Positions 1-11,060 of a stretch of DNA of 64,000 bases are shown here, one piece after another. This stretch comes from Galeopsis tetrahit (taxonomy: Eukaryota; Streptophyta; Magnoliopsida; Lamiales; Lamiaceae), in the NCBI GenBank assembly GCA_963675135.1, contig OY776123.1, forward strand, positions 7,504,501-7,568,500. Direction: 5' to 3'. Every line of letters begins with the position of its first letter. Position 1 is the first letter of the stretch. The position numbers and the translations under genes are program-made. The notes below the pieces were generated by a model. That model saw only the letters and a list, made by a program, of their open reading frames with translations, searched no databases and was not told the origin of the DNA.

Positions 1-114
1 AGGTTGTGTCTTGTTCATGAATATTAGTTAGACTTTACTTGTAAATTCATGGGTTGAGTACCCTAAATACTCAAGTGATATGAAAATTCCATTTTACTGT
101 TAAAAAAAAAAAAA
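1..114 (+). mobile_element. LINE 3' UTR and poly(A) tail, truncated by window start
   Basis: The first ~100 bases closely match, in reverse complement, the 3' end of the LINE whose tail is at 29886-29990: both share the stretch running from a 'tttacttgtaaa' motif through 'taccctaaatactc' to 'actgttaaaaa'. The A run at 102-114 is the tail, so this LINE reads on the + strand and its body lies before the window. Confidence 0.75.
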
Positions 115-3100
115 GTAATAAAAGAAAAATAGAAGAATTATATATGTTGTAGTGAAAGTCAGCTGCGCGCGTCTTGATCTAAGTTGAGAAAGGTAGACTC
201 TTTATATAAGCCTCCCAAAAGTGATTGAAACTTGTACATTCTCAAAGTATTAAATTCTAACTTACATTTAGTCAACATAATTTAATTTCTGCAATGGTGG
301 GTTCATAATATTAACACGGGAGTCTTTAATTTGTGACCATATTAAAAATATTGGGTCGAGAATTCAAGATTTAATGAAGAGAAGTTCGCATATTACAATT
401 TTTTAATTAAGTAGAAATTTTGACAGTGAAATTTAATTGAAATGCCACATCCAACTTTCAAATATTCATGAAAAGGGTCTACAAGTTGGGGGTCAGAATC
501 GGTTTTCCCCTTTTTATTTTTTCCTACAATTTTATACTTTTAACTTTAGAAGAAAATTAAACTAAAATTGTAGCATAGCAATGGGGGAGAGTAGTAAAAA
601 CTGTGAAAAAAACAAATGCAGTTGTGAAGAACATTAATGAATGACTAACATGTTGTTAAACTTATAGTAATAATTAAGGGACCACTTGAGAAAAGGAAAA
701 TTCAGGAATTAATTAATTAAACAAATTAAATTAAAAGTGCAGAATCCTTTAACGATGAGGTGGTCCTTATCCAGAATGAGGATTATTTATCATTACGCCA
801 ATTTTAGACGCGCATTTGACCAAATTAGTCTAACTTTAACTGATTCTGTTAGATTTCGTTTAATTCTTTCTCAAAATATCATCTTTTTTTAAATTAACAT
901 CACCAAATATCCCAATAATTCATCATTTCCCTTACTCCATTTATTTTCTTTTAATTTTAGTCAATCCATTTTCTATGAAATTTGAGCCTTATTTTTACAT
1001 TGGAAATTCTAAAATCTTTTTTTTTTTCTAGAAGCTGGTAGATGAGATCTTAAAAAAAAAAAAGTGACTCCAGGTTTCAAAACCCATTTGCAAACAACAC
1101 CTTAATTCCAGAAAACAATTAAAAAATTTACACTGAACACGTAATCAATATCAATATTTTATTGTATATATTTTTGTTTAGGAATTTTATTTTGATTTCA
1201 TTCTATTTAGTTATTTATATATTTCTTAAGGCCTAAATAGATTGATAACACATTGTACTTAGGAGATATAAATTTTATTCAATTTTATCATTTTTTTTTT
1301 TGTTTGTGTTCTTCCGGTATTCATATCAGCAATTTAATGTATTATAATATTTAATCATGTTTTACATACAATATATGAAATTCTTGAGAGAATTAACGAA
1401 TTTGAGCATTCTAACGAATTAGATTTTTATCAAGTTTGTCACTGAGTTTGAACTGAAATTATATTTTAATATAATCAATATTATCATTATTGGTAACCAA
1501 AATTGGCCGAATTTAGTTGAAAAATTAATATTGTGTCATTGACCGTACCGAAATTAACAAAGCCATAACTAACATTAGCTCAACAGTAATAACCACACAT
1601 AAATGTTGAGAACAATTTAATTTCATAAACCACAAAATCACAAGTATGGGCTTAAATATCTACATACATGGAATCACATGGTCCTTATTTCGGTTGGATT
1701 TTTGGTAATTTGATTTTTTATTATAGAAACCAAAATCGAATCAAATACCAAAAATTTAAAACAGAAGCTTAAGTTTAATTTTTTTAATGAGTTAAAAAAA
1801 TTATACATGGCTCTCCATATATATACGTTTCAATTTTTTTATGAGTAAACTTTAATCTTGAAGATTTTTTTCCCAAAAGATAAAAACTATAGTGTACTCA
1901 TTAGTACAATAAACACACACGTCTGTAGTGTGTAAATTTGTATTTAATACTATTTTCCAGTTTTAGATTGATTTGTAAATGTGGAATTAAAGCCCAACTC
2001 TAGTATAAGATTGTAGTAGACATAGGACCATAAGTATTTGAACTTTATTTTTGTCCACACTTACTCGAATTTAATTTTAGACGCCCTTAAATATCATCTT
2101 CAATTTTCTAAATTAGCCCCCACAATTCAATTATTTACTCCTGAAAAGCTAAGCTACCCCCACACCGTAATTAAATCCTACAAATATGTAATCCACTCCT
2201 CAAGTACTGTACAAGAAATACTATTTATATACCTTAAAAGTTTCTATTTTTCAAAATTGAATTTCAGTCAACCCACAATATTAATAGTTATATATATAAC
2301 CAATAAACAATATTGGTATGTAGTGATGCAGAACTAAAAAATAATTAATATTTACCTTATTTATAAAACGAGTGTATTGAAAAAATATATAAACGGGAGT
2401 TAATATATACAAACAATTTTCTGTTCAATTGTTTTTAAAGGGGTGCTGCATAACTCAGGGTGGAGATATAGCATGATTAATTAGGGGCATTTAAAAAAAA
2501 ATACCCATATATATATTTTTAAAAAAAATTGCCGGCCACATAAAATTAAACATGTGACCTTTTTGAGGATTAAGAGAGATTTTACCACTAAATCATATTT
2601 AGTTTTAATAAATGTATTTAATTAACTCTTAAAAAAAACTCTAGATTAATTAATTAATTCTCAATTCAAAAACATGCATCTTCAATAAAAAAAAAAAGAT
2701 TTTATGTCTCGTTACCTACTTTGCAACTTCTCTTTTTTTTTTTTTTTATCGACCTACGTCTCTCGGTTCCTTCTAGTCGTCGATGCATGCTACTACTCAC
2801 CGGTATGATCACATTTTTATTTTAAACTTTCAACCCGTTCTAAATTTTAATCCCGACTCCGTCCTTGAAAAGCGTGATTTTGTGTTTTCTAATTACTGTA
2901 TATTATAGAGTGTTTTGTAATTAAAAAAAAAAATTGAAAGTAGATGATAAAATGAGGGGGAAAATCCAGCTATGTAATGGTACTGTAGCCATTACCCACT
3001 CCGTGAAGAAATTAAATGAAAGGACAGAGCCATGCTTTTGGTTGTTGAACATTATTTTCTCTCTCACACAGTAATTTGCACCCCTCCAACAAAACAACCT

Positions 3101-4086
3101 CACTGACTTCACCACTCACCCCCTTCGCTTGCTAACACTATTAGATCCATGGACAAGACATTCCCATCTCGTCACCTTCCAATAATTACATTTCTCTTCT
3201 TCTCTTAAAAGCCAAGTTTAATCCATTTTAATTAGGTCAAAAATACTATAGATTAGCTACCTTAATGGCAATCACTACGTCGTACCATAAATTCAGATAA
3301 CGGGTACACCTTTTATTACTATATTAAGCCCACCTAGCTTATATTTTAGGTAACAAATCTTGGTCAATTACTTTCTAAGCTACTTAACTAATCATTACGC
3401 CTCTCGATTTACTATTATTTTACTATTAACTAATTGCTCATTAACCATCTAGCTACACGGAATCTCTATGCTTGGACAAAGATTAAAGATATGGAAGAAA
3501 GGAATAAAGTAGCTAGTAGTAAAAAGATACGAGAATAAAAGGGGAAATTAAAACAACACTAACTAATTAACAATTTACTCTAGGAATTATCTTCAAAATT
3601 AGAATCATTTTCTCTCTGTGATAAAGCAGAAAGAAAGTGTGTCTACAGAGAATGCAATTAATCACATAAACAAATTAAATGTAACCGCCCCAGTTTATGT
3701 AAACACCACCACTTTTTGCTGCTTGATTTCGGACAAACCACCCTTGTTTCTTTTCAGGGAAGTCAGATTTAAATATATCATTAATATTATAATACTACTC
3801 CATTATCTCCAAATTTCATGCAAGATTAGCAAAAAGAGAAAACCCTAATTAATTAAGATCCAAAATGTTGCTGCAGGAACTTACAAATGCAGATAAAATA
3901 AAAACTGAATTTCCCAGCAAATCCTCAGAAATCTGATCATGGCTAGTCATATTAATAAGCTAAATTAAAATTAAACAAGATTAACAAAAGATAAAATCTA
4001 AAAAACAGAAATTAAACAAGTAGCTGCAGCCTTGCTTTTCCATCACTCTCATTTTCTCTCTATCTAAAACTTACTTATTTAATCCA
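115..4086. other. AT-rich intergenic DNA 3' of the ZF-HD gene
   Basis: No credible coding region. Short open frames at 2038-2337, 2921-3115 and 3618-3848 have the AT-driven composition of random frames and no recognisable motif. The part just before 4087 should hold the 3' UTR of the minus-strand ZF-HD gene, but no clear poly(A) signal decides where it ends. Confidence 0.6.
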
Positions 4087-5058
4087 TCAAGAAGAAGAAG
4101 ATGATCCATTAGTACCAAGAGCATGATGAAGACTCATTCCATGCTCCTTCATATCCTCGCGGTGGTGGTGGAAGGCGGCGGCGGCGGCGTAGTTTATGCC
4201 ATTGCCGTTAGAGGTGGCCGGTGGTGGAGTAGAGATTTCAGTGCTATTGTTAGATACAAGAGGGGGAGTAGTGCTAATATCCTTTTTCCCGAAGGTGTTT
4301 TTGTTGTTATGCATCCAAACTTTGAAAACCCCTTTGTCGACCCCAATTTCGGTGCAGAAATCGTTGATCAAATCTTCATCCCTCTTCTGCATTTTCCACC
4401 CTAATTTCTCTGCGAATTCCAGCATTTTATCCTTCTGAAATTGGGTGAATTTTGTGCGGAAGCGTTTCCTGCTGCTGCTGCTGGAATTTAAGATTGGAGT
4501 GGAAGTAGCGTTAATGGCGGTGGAAATTGGGGTGTTGTTGTCAGGCGGTGGGACCGACAGGCCGTGGCTGAGTGCCAGCAGCATGTGCGGCGCCGACGGG
4601 TAGTACGACGACGAGATCGGCGGAGGCGAAAGCGAATTATTCGGGCTACTGCCGCTGTTGTTGCCACGCGGCGGGGGAGGATGGTGGCGGTGGTGCGGCT
4701 GGTACTCGAGAGCCGGAGCGGCGTTCGGCGGCGGGAGATGCGATACCTCCTCCGGCTCGCGGCGGTGGAAGTTGCGGTGGCATCCGCAGGCAGCGCATTT
4801 TAGCGAGGTCGGCTCGGCGGGATTAGAAGCCGGCGAAGGCATGAATTCGCCGCATCCGTCGAGTGCGTGGCCGCCGAGAGCTGCGGCGTGATTTTTGAGG
4901 CATTCTTTGTAGGTGACGACGACGGGGTGGTGGAGATGCAGCGGCGCGTGGCGTTTGAGGACGCCGTTGGTGAAATTGGGTGGTTTGGAAGGTTGGATCC
5001 GGGTGGGAGTCTCGGTTTCAGGTTCAGGAGTTTTCACTGTAGAATTGCCCAATTCCAT
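4087..5058 (-). CDS. ZHD: Zinc-finger homeodomain (ZF-HD) transcription factor
   Basis: A 323-residue, intronless plant-specific DNA-binding protein, expected in the nucleus; members bind as dimers through the zinc finger and contact DNA through the homeodomain. Residues about 48-103 form the ZF-HD dimerisation zinc finger, with the YKECLKNHAA opening, the GHALDGCGEFMP segment and the LKCAACGCHRNFHRRE Cys/His cluster. Residues about 197-259 form the divergent homeodomain, starting RKRFRTKFTQFQKDKM and containing recognition helix VFKVWMHNNKNTFGKK. Between them lies a Pro/His/Ser/Asn-rich linker, and the C-terminus has an Ala5 run and a terminal Ser run. The start codon gives a full family-length product and has a good context (gccATGg). 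Absence of introns is usual for this family. A broken copy lies 4 kb away at 9129-10015. The exact paralogue cannot be named by eye. Confidence 0.96.
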   Translation of the reverse strand: MELGNSTVKTPEPETETPTRIQPSKPPNFTNGVLKRHAPLHLHHPVVVTYKECLKNHAAALGGHALDGCGEFMPSPASNPAEPTSLKCAACGCHRNFHRREPEEVSHLPPPNAAPALEYQPHHRHHPPPPRGNNSGSSPNNSLSPPPISSSYYPSAPHMLLALSHGLSVPPPDNNTPISTAINATSTPILNSSSSSRKRFRTKFTQFQKDKMLEFAEKLGWKMQKRDEDLINDFCTEIGVDKGVFKVWMHNNKNTFGKKDISTTPPLVSNNSTEISTPPPATSNGNGINYAAAAAFHHHREDMKEHGMSLHHALGTNGSSSSS

Positions 5059-5320
5059 GGCAGCAGCTGAAACAACATCTAAGAATCAAATAAACCCCTC
5101 ACTTGATTAGGAATGAAATTAGGGTTTTGAGAGATAAATTAACCATGTAAGAGTGAAGGGGAGAGAGGAAAATGGTTTAGTTTGGGTGAAGAAGAAGATG
5201 ATGAGAGGAAGACTGTAGATAATAATAAAAATCTTGGTTTTGTGGTTGTCCTTGTTAACCACTTGCCTTTTTTAACCTCACTCGTAATCTCTCCTGTAAT
5301 TCTAAATTTATAACTCTAAT
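5059..5320 (-). promoter_or_regulatory. ZF-HD 5' leader and probable core promoter, with telo-box and possible uORF
   Basis: Upstream on the minus strand there is a pyrimidine-rich CTTCTTC-type stretch typical of plant leaders, a telo-box AAACCCTAA at 5127-5119, and a TATA-like TTATAAATT around 5306-5314, about 250 bp before the start codon. A short upstream reading frame of 15 codons runs from 5146 to 5099, ending 40 bp before the main ATG. Transcript ends are not visible from sequence, so leader extent is inferred. Confidence 0.4.
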
Positions 5321-8061
5321 ATTCCACCTAATTCATTTAAACTCTACCATTGTTTTTACTGTCCTTGCTATGGGAAACCAAACAAAACCCATACAGTGTC
5401 CACCAACTTAAATGCCTGTATAACAATATTTATATAATTTCATTATATCAAAATCGTAATCATGATTTCAATACGGACAGAAGACAATTTTTTTAAAATT
5501 TAAATAGTGGAGGAGTATTAATAAAAAATTATAAACCTGAAAAAATAAACCAGAGTAAAGTACAAGGTTGCGTGAGAGTTGCACAATTTTTTTACCCTGA
5601 TTGACGTAAAATAAAACAAGGCAGGTTCTGAATCTCTGCTGCAATTACTGAATTCACCTTAAATTGTCAAAGTTCTCTGAAACGCATCCCCCCACCCCCC
5701 AACCTCACTTTTTAACACACCCCATCATCTTTCAACGTCAAAACCCCAAATTGCCCATTCCCCCTTACTTCAATACAATTTCCTTTTTTTTCTTTTTTTT
5801 TTTACCTTTAAATTCAAATTTAAAATTTTAATATTTCTTACCTTATTTTGTGAATTTACTACCCTCTTAACATTGCTTTCGAATATTTTCAGATATGAGG
5901 ATTGGAAATTCCAAAATTATTTTCGAATTTTTTGGCTATCCTCAATTATGTTAGTTCAATATGAGTCCAAACTTTTATGTACATGGCATCATTTTCACAG
6001 TTTTATGAGTCGTGTCAGATTGCTGTGTCGTAAATTAAAATACCTCTTTGGTGTCATTTTCAAATTTATTTCTATGATTTTATTATCTTTAGTATATTGT
6101 TTTAAAATAAAATAACCTCAAATTATTTACTATTTTTGTGCGGGCTAGCTTACACCAATAAAGAAATAAATATATGTGTTTTTGAAATTCGAAATTGGAT
6201 GACATGTCAAACCACGTAACTCAATATTCAATGGAGTACAATTTTTTGTTCATTTGAATTCCACAAATGAAAAGAAACTGTAGAATATAATTACAAGTAA
6301 TTAGGAGTATTTTTGAAATCAAATTTAAGAATAATGAGAGAAAAAAAAAATGTATGTAATTCCTGAAATTGAGGGTGGCAAAAATGCGATATACCGCGCG
6401 CGCGTACATCCCCAAATTTAAAAGCACTTTTGTCGGATTCCATAGAATTTTGAGACGTTGAGACTTGAGCGTTTTGTCCGAATAAAATAAACATACCTAT
6501 CTGTAAGAGCTTATTATTTTTTAAATTAATCAGTTTTTGATCCCTAGACGAATTAATAATAATCTCCAAAAGTCCAACTATAGACGTATGATATTTTGGA
6601 GTTTAATGCATGCTTATACTACTAATTTATTTTACTTCTAAACAGCTTTTATATACATCCACGTGTTGTAATAACACTCTCATGCTTCAACGCGTGTATT
6701 TTTATATGACTTCTTATTCTTATTATAAAATTCTTGTTGCTCTTAGATAACTGCGTTCGCCATTCGTCACACCGTTTTATTCATTCAATTATAAAAAAAA
6801 TCAAATACTATTATTAGATATTATACGAGTAATATAGGTTAAATTTAATTTCATCTCATACCTACGTATTTTGTCTTTTAATTTTACCACTTAATTATTA
6901 TTTTAAATTTTTTCCACTTAATTCTAATACATCTCTAATCTATCAACTTATCTAATTTTTCTATATTATGACCTCTGTGCAAAATAATGAATAGAACGGT
7001 GCGAAGTAAATGCAAATAAGAAGGTGCAAATCCACTTAAATTTGGGAAACGTGTGGAATAATTTGGTGCGGAACAAGTTAATTGGAACACTTTCTTATTT
7101 AAAATTTGGATTATCCGAGATTAAATAACATTTTTTGCAAAATATGTCTCATTAAAGCAATCTTTAAAAATTCGCTGGTCACACCTACAAATTATAGCCA
7201 GCTAAAAATATTTAGGAGTCGTAAGTCATTGGTCTTAATTAGATATGTGTTACTCATTTTCTTACATGTTCTAGATATTTTATTCACGTTTGTTCATAAT
7301 TTCATATAATTAATAACACATTTTTTCTTATACTTATTTATTTTATTCATGCAGTAACACTAGGTAACAGAATATGTGTTAGTACTGTTCTTATAATAAC
7401 ACGCATTTAACTAGTAATTAACATGCGTTATTTTTATCCAATTTATTTTAATTAGTTACTCCATATTTTAGGTATGAAATATTAAATAAACATTTATTTG
7501 CCTCAGGTTTGTAATAAGCCAATTAAAATATATACTCCATTTTTTATGTTAGTTCTTTAAAATATTATCAAGTTAAACAAATATACCCTTTAAATATTTT
7601 ATTGATACACAATTATTTATACTTATAAAAATAAATAAAAATATATTTCTATTAATTCAAAGTAAAAGTAAATTTCTTATTTGTTGCCAAAACCAAATCT
7701 TGGTTTTTTAATGAATTTGTATTTATAATATTATGTGTTTCGACAAAAAGTGAAATTATGATATACTACTTTTGTTTTATATTTTTGGCATAATACTTAA
7801 GGCTGTATAAAGAGATGGTGTCATTTGTATTTGTATGGTGATGGTCCATCCCCATTTCATTCAATGTTGCATTTCCACATTCAAATTTTCATTCAAATAC
7901 ATATTCACACCCATATTATACACTTAAGTCTTTTTTTTTTTTTCATCATCCCATTCTCTCTTCTACTCAATCATTACCTATTTACCTCACTAGAGGGAGT
8001 AATAAGAAGAAAATAGCATACAATCATTCATTTTTTAAAAAATTGGTGTGAAAGCTTCATC
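5321..8061. other. AT-rich intergenic DNA
   Basis: No supported gene. The frames at 5873-6115, 6221-6569, 7106-7309 and 7825-8016 look like chance frames in AT-rich sequence. A CG run (cgcgcgcg) sits at about 6395-6403. No repeat borders were recognised. Confidence 0.5.
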
Positions 8062-8335
8062 TGAAATTAATATACAACAATTAATTTCCCACCTCTTTAT
8101 AAATTCGAACTTTTAGATGAGACAAAAAAATTCATGGTATCAGAGTCTTAAGGCTCACGCCCACAGATCCTGGGTTCGATTCCTGTTGAAAGCAACTTCA
8201 TCCATTAATTTCCCACCTCCCCTCGAGTTGATAATTCGGCCCACGAGTGGGGGAAGTATTAGAAATTAATATACAAGAATTAATTTTTCACCTTTATACA
8301 AGTTCGAACTTTTAGATGAAATAGAATTATTTAAC
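8062..8335 (+). mobile_element. TRIM: terminal-repeat retrotransposon in miniature
   Basis: Two direct repeats of about 73-79 bp flank a ~122-bp core. The left repeat, about 8062-8134, and the right, about 8257-8335, share 'aaattaatatacaa' and 'ttcgaacttttagatga' blocks. Directly after the left repeat comes tggtatcagag (8135-8145), matching the 3' end of initiator tRNA-Met and therefore a primer-binding site. Directly before the right repeat is a purine tract, gagtgggggaag (8245-8256). There is no coding capacity. The core also contains ggttcgattcc, identical to a pol III B-box consensus. No clean target-site duplication was found. Confidence 0.8.
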
Positions 8336-9128
8336 ATCAATTTTTCAATCACTGACCAAACACAAATTTACTATACTAGATTAACCTCATCCTTCTTTTT
8401 TTATCTCTATCTTCATCCCATCCACCACCCTAAACCAAAAGGCCTAAGTTTTCTTGAACCTCTAAATAAGTACTTGATGGCTGTGGAATCATCAAAAAAT
8501 ATTACTTCCTGGCCTCCTCCCTCCGTTCATGAATTATATTCCATAAATTTGGGCACAAGTTAAAAAAAATAGATAAAATAAAAATATTATGACAGTCATT
8601 ATAAATAAAATGATTGTTTGTAATTAATGTTAAATGATAATTTAAATAATTAAATAATAGTTAAAGGATGAAGATATAAAAAGATGGTTTACATAAAATA
8701 TACTCCCTACTAAAAATAGATTTGATGAAAGAATTTAAAAATAGATTTTTTCTATTAAAAAAATATATGCACTCACTTTTGGATTCAAATATCCACAATT
8801 TATTTGGGCTTCTACTCAAGGGTGATCTTGAGGCAGCGCCGTAGGGGGATTGCCCTGGCCTCCGAGAGATGTGTGTATATATATATGAGTTTGACGAAAG
8901 ATGTGTGATAAAATATTTTTTTATCTTATAATGAATAAAATACAAATGTCATGTGTAAATTTCGTTCAAATTTTGTGTCTGATATATATATATATACAAT
9001 CCTTTATACCCTCTATAAAAATTAATCTTCCTCCCTCACCCATACCCATTATGCAAAAAATCATTTTATGCATATTTTCCACTCTCATTTTTCACCTTCT
9101 ATAAAAACTATTTTTCTACATTTTCGAT
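8336..9128. other. Intergenic DNA with one-sided Stowaway-like ends
   Basis: The motif ctccctccgtt at about 8518 and tactccct at about 8700 look like single Stowaway-type terminal repeats, but no partner end pairs cleanly. An AT dinucleotide run is at about 8876-8886 and another at 8982-8995. No gene seen. Confidence 0.35.
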
Positions 9129-10015
9129 CTAAGTTCTCGGCGAATTCCAGCATTTTATCCTTCTGAAATGGGGTGAATTTAGTGCGGGGTCGTTTCTTGC
9201 TGCTGGAATTCAAGAATGGAGTGGAAATCGGGGTGTTGTTGTCAGGAGGTGGGACCGACAAGCCGTGGTTGAGTGTCAGCAACATGTGTGGCGCCGACGG
9301 GTAGTATGACGACGAGATCAGCGGAGTCGAAAGTGAATTATTGGGGATATAAGTCAATTTAGTCTCATAACTTTCAATCTTTTTTTAAATGTTCCTAAAA
9401 AAGTTAAATGTATCGATTAAGTCCCTTTTTGTTTTTTTGTAATTTATTCTGTTTTACTCGCAAAAAAGTTAAATGTACCAATTTAGTCCCATGTTTTTAC
9501 AATTTGTTTAGTTTTGGTCCCAAAAAATTTAAATGTACCAAATTAGTCCCAAATTTTTACAATTACATTTAACTTTTTTGGGACCAACCGACCAAATCAA
9601 AACAAATTGTAAAAAAAAATGAGACTAAATTGATACATTAACTTTTTTGGGACCAAGACAAAACTAATTGCAAAAAAATGGGGACTAAATTGGTACATTT
9701 AATTTTTTGGGATCATTTTAAAAAAGGTAGAAAGTTACGGAACTAAATTAACTTTTATCCCGAATTATTGGGCTTGCTGCCGCTGTTGATGCCACCGGCG
9801 GAGGTGGTGGTGCGGCTGGTACTCGAGAGTAGGGGCGGTGGAAGTTGCGGTGGCGCATTTTAGCGAATTGGGCTCGACGGGATTAGAAGTCGGCAAAGGC
9901 ATGAATTCGGCACATCCGTCGAGGGCGTGGCCGCCGAGGGACTACGTGATTCTTGAGGCATTCTTTGTAGGTGACGACGACGGGGTGATGGAGATGAAGC
10001 GGCATGTGGCCCCCA
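9129..10015 (-). pseudogene. Partial, decayed copy of the ZF-HD gene
   Basis: Two blocks, 9129-9343 and about 9771-10015, match the antisense of the intact gene at 4087-5058 in the same order. The first covers the start of the homeodomain (RTKFTPFQKDKMLEFAE) and the linker with SSSYYPSAPHMLL and HGLSVPPPDNNTP. The second covers the linker and zinc-finger coding part. The rest of the homeodomain, including its recognition helix, is missing, as is the N-terminus. Deletions of roughly 40 and 14 bp remove part of the Cys/His cluster, and a 418-bp element separates the blocks. It cannot make a working factor. Identity with the parent is high by eye, suggesting a fairly recent duplication. Confidence 0.93.
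9344..9761. mobile_element. Mutator-type foldback MITE inside the ZF-HD pseudogene
   Basis: The ends are inverted: the left begins GGGATATAAGTCAATTTAG and the right, in reverse complement, GGGATAAAAGTTAATTTAG, with similarity continuing about 45 bp. A perfect 9-bp target duplication, GAATTATTG, is at 9335-9343 and 9762-9770. The interior holds about three copies per arm of a ~65-70-bp subrepeat containing 'ttaaatgtaccaatttagtccc'-like sequence, facing inward, so most of the element is a palindrome. There is no coding capacity. Removing it and one duplication copy restores alignment with the parent gene. Confidence 0.92.
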
Positions 10016-10030
10016 CTTACGACTAATTCA

Positions 10031-10070
10031 GGGGATCAATCTCACCATCTACTTGCGAGGGCCCCCATTT
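10031..10070. repeat. Degenerate single copy of the 68-bp repeat unit found at 12183-12389
   Basis: The stretch with ggatcaatctcacc, cacttgcgag-like and ggccccc-type sequence resembles the start of the triplicated unit at 12183 (ggaccaatcccaccgccc, then acttgcgggggtccc). It lies just beyond the pseudogene border. Probably a remnant of the same SINE family. Confidence 0.4.
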
Positions 10071-10230
10071 GCTCTATTTTCTACCGTATCTCTTTACATT
10101 TTTTTCCCTAAAGTTTCTACATTTCTTTTTTATCTCCCTATACCTTAACACATTAATAAGTATACTCTCTCACTCACAATATATGTTTAACCTTTTTTTT
10201 TTTTTTAGGTGTTTTGATTAAAAAAATATA

Positions 10231-10512
10231 CTCTCTCTGTCCAATTTCATTATTTTCACATTCATTTTTTGGTTGTTCAATTTTATTATGCTCATACCCT
10301 TTTTAGAAACAATATTATTCATACTACTTTATCTACACCCTCCTACCATCACTTATTTACCCACTTTGTCATTCACTTTATTTATAAACAATCATTTATT
10401 TACAAATGGACCCCATAATACACTCAACTTATTTACTTTATAAATAAACTAATCAATATTCATTAAAACACGTGTCCGGAGAAGTGGGCATAATAAAATT
10501 GGACGGAGGGAG
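10231..10512. mobile_element. Stowaway-like MITE (Tc1/mariner type)
   Basis: Ends ctctctctgtcc and ggacggagggag are inverted and flanked by TA on both sides (10229-10230, 10513-10514), the usual Stowaway target. The interior is very similar to the element at 41152-41449 (shared 'ttattatgctcataccc' and 'aacaatcatttatttac'). Non-coding, 282 bp. Confidence 0.88.
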
Positions 10513-10589
10513 TAATAAAATAACAAATGTGTTACAAGTGACCTTATTGGGAGAGGAAAAAATAATAGATACTGGAGTATATTACAAGT

Positions 10590-11060
10590 AGGGGTGGAAA
10601 TGGGTGAGGCTACCCGGGGCCTACGACTCGGCCTATTAAAGTTCGGCTTGACTCGTTTAATAAACAAGCTGGGCTCAAGCTTTTTTAGAAGCCTATTTAG
10701 TTAAATAGGCCGGACTCAAGCTTTTTCGTAAGCCTTTTAAGCTCAACAAGCCTATTTAACTTTTATATATATATATAGTGATTTTAAAATACATAAATAA
10801 GTAAGAAAGTTTAGCAACATTAGTTATATTTTTGAAACATTTGATAAATTTGTTATTACTTTTATTTCTTAACTTTGAGATTTAAAGAGTAAATTTGATG
10901 ATAATATTATTTTAAAAAAAATGCACTAATAAGACAAAAAAGACCTTTAAAAGGCTTTTGGGCCATGTCTATATATTAAAAAGGTCAGGCTTGAGCCTTT
11001 TAAAAAAGTCTATGACAGGCCATAGGCCAAACTTAGGCCTAAAAAATATGTAACGGGACT
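10590..11060. mobile_element. Possible hAT-type element fragment
   Basis: Begins taggggtgg, a common plant hAT-type terminus, followed by repeated 'ggcctatt', 'aagccttttaa' and 'caagcctattta' motifs in both orientations up to about 11050. No matching right terminus or 8-bp duplication was found, so the right border is arbitrary. Confidence 0.35.

Noticed and set aside
4123..5110. Plus-strand open frames opposite the ZF-HD gene
   Set aside because: Shadows of a GC-rich coding strand; none has a recognisable domain.
8135..8195. tRNA gene suggested by a B-box-like motif
   Set aside because: No cloverleaf can be formed; tggtatcagag is a primer-binding site placed directly after an LTR.
8516..8705. 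Complete Stowaway-like MITE
   Set aside because: Two terminus-like motifs are present but in the same orientation, so they do not form an inverted pair.
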